Shown here piece by piece: positions 1 to 5,139 of a stretch of 5,139 nt of DNA; the first letter of the stretch is position 1; the number at the start of each line of letters is the position of its first letter. A model generated the notes under the pieces. That model saw only the letters and a list, made by a program, of their open reading frames with translations. It was not told where the DNA came from and searched no databases. A program made the position numbers and the translations under genes. The stretch is from NCBI GenBank assembly GCA_937884735.1, contig CAKZYI010000143.1, positions 1 through 5,139 on the forward strand, given 5' to 3'. The stretch comes from an uncultured Pleurocapsa sp. (GTDB lineage Bacteria > Cyanobacteriota > Cyanobacteriia > Cyanobacteriales > Xenococcaceae).

Positions 1-413
1 TATGTGTCCTAAAACAGCTCTCGCATGATACCTCCTCCCACCCCTGTTAATGTGCCTAGGAGAACGGCATTTAACAGAGTAACATCAATGGAGATTGCTT
101 TTTGAATTCCGATAATGGTAAAGATTGCCAAACTCATTGCATCAGCTAGCCAAAAAACTCGTATTCTAAATCTGTAGTAGGGTGAAACAACAAAAATGCT
201 AGATCCAGCGATTGCAGCGACTATTAAGTAAACTGGATTTTGAATCCAAAAAACAGGAGTTTGTCCCAGAATCAGATCTCGAAGTGTTCCACCACCAACG
301 GCAGTTAAGATCGCTGACAAAAGAATACCCAATATATTGAGCTGCTGTTTTTCTGCTACTAAAGCACCTAGAATCGCGAATATAGCAACTCCAAATAAAT
401 CTAAAGAGTACAT
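1..413 (-). pseudogene. TRIC/UPF0126-family membrane protein, frameshifted near its second GGG motif, 3' end outside window
   Basis: The 134 readable residues match the architecture of the bacterial TRIC-like family (UPF0126, formerly annotated 'glycine transporter'), inner-membrane proteins built from two internal repeats that in studied members form trimeric cation channels. The first repeat carries GGGTLRDLILGQTPVFWI (residues 40-57) and the second GGGIMRELF (126-134). Hydrophobic segments lie at about 4-20, 27-43, 62-76, 86-102 and 112-125. Family members are usually around 200 residues, but here a TAG at 11-9 stops the frame straight after the second GGG motif. Reading one base back in the TTTT run (CTGTTTTAGGACACATA) gives L-F-L-G-H-I, which lines up with LILGQTP of the first repeat, so a one-base loss is likely. 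The ATG at 413-411 is chosen because GGAGG lies six bases upstream and family members begin at this point; the 21-codon extension to 476 is not needed. It could be a pseudogene, a sequencing error or, less likely, programmed frameshifting. Confidence 0.8.
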
Positions 414-419
414 TAAATT

Positions 420-424
420 CCTCC
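420..424 (-). promoter_or_regulatory. Shine-Dalgarno site of the TRIC-like gene
   Basis: GGAGG on the minus strand is followed by AATTTA and then the ATG at 413-411. It is one of the two best ribosome-binding sites in the window, and it decides the internal start over the upstream in-frame ATG at 476. Confidence 0.7.
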
Positions 425-435
425 AATATTCTGTT

Positions 436-593
436 TCAAGTAACGATGAAAAATTGATTACATAACATAGCGTCACAATTTTTAGATAACCTCTTGACTA
501 ATGTTGTTTTCTAATCCTGCAATCATTATTCATGCTCTTATATTGATCGCACTAAATTGTCTTTTCTCGAAAATCTACCGAATAAGCTTTCAT
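436..593 (-). pseudogene. decayed N-terminal remnant of an IS630-family transposase (tentative)
   Basis: A minus-strand ATG at 593-591 opens MKAYSVDFREKTI and then hits TAG at 554-552. Many cyanobacterial IS630-type transposases start with a very similar sequence (M-K-A-Y-S-x-D-F-R-x-K-I), followed by a helix-turn-helix containing a GN-I-S-Q-R-K-L-A-like stretch. Further along, in different frames, I can read ENNISQ (around 513-496) and RLSKN (around 493-479), the order and spacing expected for that helix-turn-helix. Several indels would be needed to join them. The DDE catalytic part is absent, because the TRIC-like gene begins at 413. No clear terminal inverted repeats or target duplications are visible in 594-705, which contains no gene that I can support. 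The N-terminal match is short, so chance resemblance is possible. Confidence 0.4.
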
Positions 594-705
594 TTACGGT
601 CTATTTTTACAATGCTTTACCGTCCCGCATTTAGATACAAATCACTTTATCTTCTCAACCCAACTTCAAAAACTTGAATTTTTACACAGAAAAACTCTTA
701 ACCGT

Positions 706-1202
706 TTAAGCTTCGCTTAGGCTATCAATTGTATTTATATTAATTGCCAATAATGCACGAAGATCGTTTATTTTATAATTGTAAAAATCATCAAAGCTAA
801 TTGAATTAATATTGCGAAATAAAAGATTTTGACCGTATCTAAATCCTAAATCGAATATTTTTGGTTCTCGATCGTTAAAACGATATTTTGGATGATAGAT
901 AAAGCGCGATAAAAATTTAAACAGCTTAATATGCCAAAATTTAGTTTTGGTATCATTGCCATAGTAAAACCAATCACAAAGGCTTCATCTTCTGGAGTTA
1001 TACCTTTTCCTAAAATAATATGGATGCAATCATGGTTGTGAAGACTAATCTTGCCTGGTAACGCAATTGGGCTTTTGGGATTTTCAAATGTTTTCACAAT
1101 CCAATGAATATCTTCTTGTCGATCTAGATTTGCTTGTTGGTAAACTTGTTTTAAAGTTAGGTCAGATATTTCTGGACTATTCCAATTTACATAAGTATCC
1201 AT
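706..1202 (-). pseudogene. COQ4-like protein with HDxxH-x11-E motif, broken by a one-base frameshift
   Basis: The ATG at 1202-1200 opens a frame with HDCIH (residues 57-61), then exactly eleven residues, then E73. This is the HDxxH-x11-E metal-binding signature of the COQ4 family, which acts in eukaryotic ubiquinone synthesis; COQ4-like proteins also occur in cyanobacteria, which make plastoquinone instead, and their role there is unclear to me. After FVIGFTM (75-81) the frame drifts and stops at 848-846. The next frame, however, continues openly from about 958 to a TAA at 708-706 with coherent sequence (NDTKTKFWHIKLFKFLSRF, then YHPKYRF and FDLGFRYGQNLLF). One added G at the GG at 959-960 gives FTMGNDTKTKFW and a 165-residue product. 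The upstream membrane-protein gene ends 16 bases inside this one, so the two are probably translationally coupled. The motif supports family membership; the substrate and function are not shown. The break may be a true mutation or an assembly error. Confidence 0.75.
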
Positions 1203-1474
1203 CTATAAACTCCCAAACAGTCAACAAATAGGAAAATAGAAGCTGCATAAATCACCATCAGATAGTCTTTCGATTGAATACTAGCAATCAAAAGTTGACT
1301 TGAGCTTAGAGCTAAAAAAATAAATCCATACCTACTAATATTCAAATTCACAGCTAGTATTATTCCGCCCAACATTGCACACAAACTACTAGAAATCTTG
1401 AGTAAACATTGATTAGAACGAGAGAATAAGATTTCATTAATATATTTATCGAGCAGGTTCAAAAAACTATTCAT
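1187..1474 (-). CDS. small three-segment integral membrane protein of unknown function
   Basis: The product is 95 residues if it starts at the ATG at 1474-1472. It has a short amphipathic N-terminus (MNSFLNLLDKYINEILF) followed by hydrophobic stretches at about 25-43, 48-66 and 71-88, ending GVYRWILM. It resembles small conserved hypothetical membrane proteins of cyanobacteria, but I cannot assign a function. A GTG at 1510-1508 would add twelve hydrophobic residues. I prefer the internal ATG because MNSFLNLLDKY looks like a natural N-terminus, although neither start has a good Shine-Dalgarno site. The last five codons overlap the start of the COQ4-like gene in another frame (16 bases), so both genes are probably made from one message. 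It is the only minus-strand gene here without an obvious frame break. Confidence 0.7.
   Translation of the reverse strand: MNSFLNLLDKYINEILFSRSNQCLLKISSSLCAMLGGIILAVNLNISRYGFIFLALSSSQLLIASIQSKDYLMVIYAASIFLFVDCLGVYRWILM
1210..1214 (-). promoter_or_regulatory. Shine-Dalgarno site of the COQ4-like gene
   Basis: GGGAG on the minus strand sits seven bases before the ATG at 1202-1200. It lies inside the final codons of the upstream membrane-protein gene, which fits coupled translation. Confidence 0.55.
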
Positions 1475-1564
1475 AATTTGGACTACATGTAATAAAAATA
1501 CGAGAAACACAAATAAAATCGATTGAATCAGGGAAAAAATCGCTTTGTGACTAGAGGTAATAGG

Positions 1565-1678
1565 TTAGAAAATTGCCATTTCTGTTGATGCAACCTTTTT
1601 TATCTCTTGTGGATTTTTTATATGTCTATCCAACCTATCTTTAAACGCCTTATTTTTTCTTTTACCAGTTGTGTACAT
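1565..1678 (-). CDS. possible 37-residue basic peptide (doubtful)
   Basis: The ATG at 1678-1676 opens a frame reading MYTTGKRKNKAFKDRLDRH, then a lysine-rich tail to the TAA at 1567-1565. The composition is protein-like, highly charged and basic. There is no clear Shine-Dalgarno site (AGTAGG lies about ten bases upstream) and I recognise no family. The overlapping startless frame 1803-1618 also reads plausibly (SHLRTQSRVYDYEFVRQISRL), so the two may be pieces of one older, frameshifted gene, as with its neighbours. It may equally be chance in A+T-rich DNA. Confidence 0.2.
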   Translation of the reverse strand: MYTTGKRKNKAFKDRLDRHIKNPQEIKKVASTEMAIF

Positions 1679-1822
1679 TGTATTAACCTACTAATTTGAC
1701 GAACAAATTCATAATCGTAAACTCTTGACTGAGTTCTTAAGTGAGAAAAACTTATAAGTAACTGACTTTGTATTGAGTTATTACTAGGTTTAATTTGGTA
1801 AATTTAATTCAATATCTACCGC

Positions 1823-1834
1823 TATATGCATATA
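1823..1834. promoter_or_regulatory. 12-base perfect palindrome upstream of the HTH-ATPase gene (candidate operator)
   Basis: TATATGCATATA is a perfect palindrome centred 49-50 bases before the ATG at 1878. The downstream gene encodes a helix-turn-helix protein, so autoregulation is possible. The site is A+T-rich and could arise by chance. Confidence 0.2.
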
Positions 1835-1877
1835 TATTTTTAGTAAAAGCTAAGTTACAATATTTCCGAGAAGTATA

Positions 1878-3245
1878 ATGTCGAGATCCCTAAAAATATC
1901 CCAGGAATATCTAAATAAAGTTAAATTAGCCTTATTACGCAATGGTTTTCCCTCTCAAAGAGCTTTAGCTCTGGAGTTGGGTTTAGCTCTCTCTACTGTC
2001 AGCCGTTTTTGTACTGGGAAACCAGTAGACTATAGTACCTTTGTTGATATTTGCGATCTTCTGGGTTTGGCGTGGCGAGATATTGCCGATCTTGGCTACA
2101 CAACTCCTCTGACAACAAAAATGAAGTCTCAGGATCTTGCCCTCACATCAACTCCTGCAAAAAAACAGCTTGATTCCCCAACTATAGCGATCGCTGATAA
2201 TAATAAGCCGACTTTCCCCCAATCGACAACTATTCCTTTTCCTGAAGGGGTAGTTGCTCCAGATTCTATTTTTTATCAAACTAGGGATAATATTGAGTCT
2301 ATTTGCTATAAAACAGTTCTTAAACCAGCTTCTTTGATTCGGATTAAAGCACCAAAATTAATGGGCAAAACATCCCTAATCATGAAAACTTTAGTTCATG
2401 CTCAATCTAATAATTGTCACGCCGTTTATTTGAATTTGAGTAGCGTAGATAAAAATATTGTCACCGATCTAGATAAATTTCTTCGTTGGTTGTGTGTTGT
2501 AGTTGGCAAACAGTTGGGTTTAGATAATCAGCTCAATGATTATTGGGATACCGAGATTTTGGGCAGTAATGGTAACTGTACGGCATATTTTGAAGAATAC
2601 TTATTATCTGAGATCGCTTGTCCTGTAGTTCTAGCCTTAGATGAAGTAGATCGTATTTTTTCTCATACTCATGTTGTTGAAGATTTTTTAGGAATGCTTC
2701 GTAGTTGGCATGAAAAAGGCAAAATCTCTCGTATATGGCAAAATTTACGTTTGATTTTGGCTCATTCTACCGAAGTTTATATTCCCTTAGATCTCAATCA
2801 ATCTCCTTTTAATGCGGGAGTGCCAATAGAATTGTTTGAGCTAAATATTCAACAGGTGCAAAATCTAGCTTCTTTACATCAACTAGACTGGAACGAAAAT
2901 ACAGTTACCAAGTTAATTGATGTCTTAGGAGGACATCCATATTTGATCCGACTGGCACTATATCATATTAGTTGTAATCTTCTCGATTTAGAAACTCTAC
3001 TCGCCAATGCTGCTAAAGAATCTGGTATTTACAGCCATCATTTACGGCGACATTTGGAAACGCTACAAAAAAAACCATCTTTAACAGCGTCTTTAAAACA
3101 AGTTGTTAATGCTAACAAACCAGTAAACTTAAATCCGATGCAAATCTATCAGCTATATAGTATGGGTTTAGTTAAGCTAAAAGATAATCAAGTTATACCT
3201 CGGTGTAATTTATATCGAGAATATTTTAGTCGGGTTCTAGTTTGA
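1878..3245 (+). CDS. HTH domain plus AAA-like (AAA_35/STAND-type) ATPase, soluble
   Basis: This 455-residue soluble protein has three parts. Residues 5-72 form a helix-turn-helix region (SLKISQEYLNKVKLALLRNG, then SQRALALELG and STVSRFCTGKPVDY) of the type found at the N-terminus of many cyanobacterial 'AAA-like domain' proteins. A polar, proline/threonine-rich linker follows (75-125). The P-loop ATPase occupies about 128-400. Its Walker A variant APKLMGKTSL (158-167, K164) lacks the usual first glycine, as is typical of this family; Walker B is VVLALDEVDRIF (250-261, D255/E256); a later SPFNAG motif lies at 309-314 and a GGHPYLIRLAL motif, STAND-like, at 351-361. Residues 415-455 look like a winged-helix end (YSMGLVKLKDNQV, CNLYREYF). 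No membrane segment or signal peptide is seen. The ATG is preceded by GAG at 1868-1870. The protein probably couples nucleotide binding to DNA or partner binding; target and trigger are unknown. It lies 24 bases before, and probably in an operon with, a membrane-bound paralogue. Confidence 0.85.
   Translation: MSRSLKISQEYLNKVKLALLRNGFPSQRALALELGLALSTVSRFCTGKPVDYSTFVDICDLLGLAWRDIADLGYTTPLTTKMKSQDLALTSTPAKKQLDSPTIAIADNNKPTFPQSTTIPFPEGVVAPDSIFYQTRDNIESICYKTVLKPASLIRIKAPKLMGKTSLIMKTLVHAQSNNCHAVYLNLSSVDKNIVTDLDKFLRWLCVVVGKQLGLDNQLNDYWDTEILGSNGNCTAYFEEYLLSEIACPVVLALDEVDRIFSHTHVVEDFLGMLRSWHEKGKISRIWQNLRLILAHSTEVYIPLDLNQSPFNAGVPIELFELNIQQVQNLASLHQLDWNENTVTKLIDVLGGHPYLIRLALYHISCNLLDLETLLANAAKESGIYSHHLRRHLETLQKKPSLTASLKQVVNANKPVNLNPMQIYQLYSMGLVKLKDNQVIPRCNLYREYFSRVLV
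2187..2194. repeat. HIP1 octamer GCGATCGC
   Basis: A perfect copy of the cyanobacterial HIP1 palindrome, encoding A-I-A (residues 104-106) in the linker between the HTH and the ATPase core. Confidence 0.85.
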
Positions 3246-3269
3246 TACTCCAAAATAAAAGCATAAATA

Positions 3270-5139
3270 ATGAGCGATCGACCTTTGTACTATCGTCATA
3301 GTGGTGGAAGTCTAAATGCAGCAGAACCCACTTATATCCAGCGTCAGGCAGATCGGGATTTGTATCGAGGTTTGAAGGCTGGAGAATTTTGTTACGTACT
3401 AAATTCTCGACAAATGGGAAAGTCTAGTTTGCGAGTTAGGACAATGACTAGACTAAATTCAGAAGGGTTTGTCTGTGCTTTTATCGATTTAACAGGATTT
3501 GGCAAAGCAGGTATTACACCCGAGCGATGGTATGCGGGTATTGTGAGAGATATTGCTTCTAGCTGCATCTCCCCTCAAGAATTTAACTGGCGCAAATGGT
3601 GGCGAGAACAACGAGATTTATTATCCCCCGTACAAAGATTAAAATTATTTATCGAAGAAATTTTATTAGTAAAAGTTCGGCAAAAAATTGTTATTTTTGT
3701 TGATGAAATAGATCGGGTTTTAAGTTTGGATTTTTCTTTGGATGACTTTTTTGCTGCGATCCGAAGTTGCTATAGCTTTCGAGACAGCAAACCAGATTAT
3801 CGTCGATTAACTTGGGCTGTATTAGGAGTCGCTACGCCATCAGAATTAATCGAAGATCCTTATAACAATCCATTTAACATTGGTCTTGCGATCGCCCTAC
3901 AAGGATTCCAGATATCCGAGAGCTTGGTCTTAACTCAGGGACTAGAACACATTACAGGAAATCCCCAAAAACTACTACAGAAGATTTTAGCTTGGACTGG
4001 GGGACAACCTTTTCTAACTCAAAAACTCTGTTGGCTGGTAGCTAATACCAATGATGTAATTTTCCCAGGAGAGGAAGCATCATGGCTCGAACAATTAATT
4101 CAGGAAAAATTGGTCGATAATTGGGAATCTCAAGATGAACCTCCCCATTTAAAAACTATTCGCAGTCGGATTCTTTATAGCCCTAAATCTAGTAAAAAAT
4201 TACTCTTACTTTATCGGCAAATTTTACAGCGAGGCAAAATAATCGTTAAAAAATCGGCTGAATATCAGGAATTACAACTATCGGGTTTAGTAGTCAGACG
4301 AGGTAAATATTTAGAAGTTTATAACCCCTTATATAAAGCTATTTTTAATCGTCGTTGGGTCGAAAAACAACTAGCAACTTTAGGAAAAAGGACAAAAATT
4401 CCTCTAAGGTTCGCGTTCTTAAACAGTATTGTCATAACTATAGTTATTGTGGGAATGCGATCGCTATCTTGGTTTCAAAGCTGGGAATTAGCAGCGTTCG
4501 ATCGACTAATGGTGACTCGTCCCCAAGAAACGCAGGATTCGAGAATCTTAATCGTCGGTGTAAACGAGCAAGATCTAAATACCTATGGTTATCCTGTAAG
4601 CGATCGTACCCTCGCTCGATTATTAGATAAATTACAACAATATCAACCAAGAGCGATCGGTTTAGATATTGTACGAGATATTCCCGTACCCAAAGGAGAT
4701 CCAGCAGGTCATCAGGCATTAAAAACTCACTTTAGGCAAAACAAAAAATTGATTGCTAATTGTGCTTTTGATGCTAGGGGAATCGATCCTATTGCTCCTC
4801 CGCCTTCAGCTCCTAAGACACAACTTGGTTTCGTCGATCTATATGACGATCGCGAGTTTCATCCCCAAGACGATACAGTTCGCCGCTATCTTCTGTCGCG
4901 TTCTAGTGAAAATCAATCAGAAATTTGTCAATCTCCTTTCTCCTTTGCTTGGCAATTGACATATCTTTATTTTGAGGCGAAAGGAATTACAGTTTCGACA
5001 ACAGAAAATAATTGGCAATTCGGCTCCCTTCTTACCAAAAGATTGCAAAAACATAGTGGAGGATATCAAAACTTGGATTCACAAGGAAACCAGGTATTAG
5101 TTAATTATCGTCATACGAAAGATCCTCAAAGAATTACTC
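3270..5139 (+). CDS. AAA-like (AAA_35) ATPase fused through a membrane span to a CHASE2 sensor, 3' end outside window
   Basis: The frame is open from the ATG at 3270 to the window edge (623 full codons). Residues 1-375 are an AAA-like ATPase: YYRHSGGSLNAAEPTYIQRQ at the N-terminus, Walker A variant LNSRQMGKSSL (44-54, K51), Walker B IVIFVDEID (140-148, D145/E146), NNPFNIG (199-205), GGQPFL (244-249) and a winged-helix-like end (335-372, LQLSGLVVRRG then VYNPLYKAIFNRRW). A single membrane span lies at about 378-396 (FLNSIVITIVIVG). From about 400 the sequence fits CHASE2, a sensory domain outside the cytoplasmic membrane: AAFDRLM (408-414), ILIVGVNEQDL, RAIGLDIVRDIPV (461-473), GGYQNLD (597-603) and VNYR (611-614). 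CHASE2 proteins normally end with further membrane spans and sometimes an output domain, which would lie beyond 5139. The start follows the HTH-ATPase stop by 24 bases with no Shine-Dalgarno site, suggesting one transcript. The ATPase is cytoplasmic in this layout, so an external signal probably controls it; the ligand is unknown. Confidence 0.88.
   Translation, partial: MSDRPLYYRHSGGSLNAAEPTYIQRQADRDLYRGLKAGEFCYVLNSRQMGKSSLRVRTMTRLNSEGFVCAFIDLTGFGKAGITPERWYAGIVRDIASSCISPQEFNWRKWWREQRDLLSPVQRLKLFIEEILLVKVRQKIVIFVDEIDRVLSLDFSLDDFFAAIRSCYSFRDSKPDYRRLTWAVLGVATPSELIEDPYNNPFNIGLAIALQGFQISESLVLTQGLEHITGNPQKLLQKILAWTGGQPFLTQKLCWLVANTNDVIFPGEEASWLEQLIQEKLVDNWESQDEPPHLKTIRSRILYSPKSSKKLLLLYRQILQRGKIIVKKSAEYQELQLSGLVVRRGKYLEVYNPLYKAIFNRRWVEKQLATLGKRTKIPLRFAFLNSIVITIVIVGMRSLSWFQSWELAAFDRLMVTRPQETQDSRILIVGVNEQDLNTYGYPVSDRTLARLLDKLQQYQPRAIGLDIVRDIPVPKGDPAGHQALKTHFRQNKKLIANCAFDARGIDPIAPPPSAPKTQLGFVDLYDDREFHPQDDTVRRYLLSRSSENQSEICQSPFSFAWQLTYLYFEAKGITVSTTENNWQFGSLLTKRLQKHSGGYQNLDSQGNQVLVNYRHTKDPQRIT
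3888..3895. repeat. HIP1 octamer GCGATCGC
   Basis: A perfect HIP1 copy encoding A-I-A (residues 207-209), just after the NNPFNIG motif of the CHASE2-linked ATPase. Confidence 0.85.
4457..4464. repeat. HIP1 octamer GCGATCGC
   Basis: A perfect HIP1 copy read in a different codon phase (ATG-CGA-TCG-CTA), encoding the residues immediately after the membrane span of the CHASE2 protein. Confidence 0.85.

Larger units (their letters stand above)
1475..1877. other. divergent intergenic region
   Basis: About 400 A+T-rich bases separate the minus-strand small genes from the plus-strand ATPase operon, so promoters for both directions should lie here. I see no convincing -35/-10 pair. TACAAT at 1856-1861 is a good -10 hexamer for the plus strand, but it would leave a leader of only about ten bases before the ATG at 1878. 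TTGACT at 1725-1730 has no -10 at normal spacing (TATAAG at 1753 is 22 bases away). Two short palindromes, ACTTATAAGT (1750-1759) and TATATGCATATA (1823-1834), could bind a dimeric regulator. An open minus-strand frame without ATG, GTG or TTG start runs from 1803 to the TAA at 1620-1618 and overlaps the small reading frame at 1678-1565. No tRNA, CRISPR repeat or clear terminator is seen. Confidence 0.6.

Noticed and set aside
199..426. Minus-strand open frame of 75 codons inside the TRIC-like gene
   Set aside because: It is an out-of-frame shadow of the TRIC-like gene, whose own frame has repeats and membrane segments.
414..476. Upstream in-frame start for the TRIC-like protein, adding MTLCYVINFSSLL and more
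   Set aside because: The internal ATG at 413 has a strong GGAGG at proper distance and matches the family start. The extension overlaps the putative transposase remnant.
596..623. Inverted repeat ACGGT...ACCGT, considered as an insertion-element end or hairpin
   Set aside because: It has five-base arms with an 18-base loop and no matching partner at the other side of the IS630-like remnant.
501..677. Plus-strand open frame of 58 codons, starting MLFSNPAIIIHALILIAL
   Set aside because: It lies opposite the IS630-like remnant and a gene-free stretch, has no ribosome-binding site and no family resemblance. Its hydrophobic start probably reflects A+T-rich DNA.
664..683. TTCAA-AAAC-TTGAA hairpin followed by TTTTT on the plus strand
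   Set aside because: The stem is only five mostly A-T pairs. On the plus strand no gene ends there, and on the minus strand it lacks a T-run after the stem, so it is not a credible terminator.
4355..4719. Open frames of 91 codons on both strands within the CHASE2 gene
   Set aside because: Both are shadows of the CHASE2 reading frame, which is continuous and carries recognisable motifs across this stretch.
4753..4959. Plus-strand open frame of 68 codons in the CHASE2 region
   Set aside because: It is in another frame of the same continuous CHASE2 coding sequence, and its leucine-rich look comes from frame-shifted codons.

Overview
The window looks like a chromosomal segment of a cyanobacterium. 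The evidence is an A+T-rich composition, three perfect copies of the cyanobacterial HIP1 octamer GCGATCGC, many GATCG-type partial copies, and two genes of the AAA-like (AAA_35/STAND) ATPase class that is common in filamentous and pleurocapsalean cyanobacteria. I cannot name the genus.

Left half (1-1474, minus strand). Reading in the direction of transcription, there are three small genes. The first is a three-segment membrane protein (1474-1187). The second is a COQ4-like protein (1202-706) whose start overlaps the first gene's end by 16 bases. The third is a TRIC/UPF0126-type membrane protein (413 to beyond base 1). Both the COQ4-like gene and the TRIC-like gene are broken by what looks like a single lost base in a short homopolymer (GG at 959-960, and TTTT just before the stop at 9-11). 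In each case adding one base restores family-like sequence in the next frame. Between these two genes lies a decayed stretch that begins like an IS630-family transposase (MKAYSVDFREK, 593-561). The left half therefore looks either eroded or affected by assembly indels.

Middle (1475-1877). This is a divergent intergenic region of about 400 bases. It holds a possible tiny minus-strand reading frame (1678-1565), an open but startless frame, and a 12-base palindrome 44 bases upstream of the regulator-like gene. No promoter is convincing.

Right half (1878-5139, plus strand). Two intact, co-directional genes are separated by 24 bases and are probably one operon. The first encodes a soluble 455-residue protein with an N-terminal helix-turn-helix, an AAA-like P-loop ATPase core and a C-terminal winged-helix-like segment. 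The second runs off the window after 623 codons. It encodes an AAA-like ATPase of a sister type, a single membrane span, and a CHASE2 sensory domain predicted to lie outside the membrane. I infer that the pair forms a membrane-sensing and DNA-binding STAND-type signalling module. No experimental role is known to me for this exact pair, and this is the most interesting content of the window.
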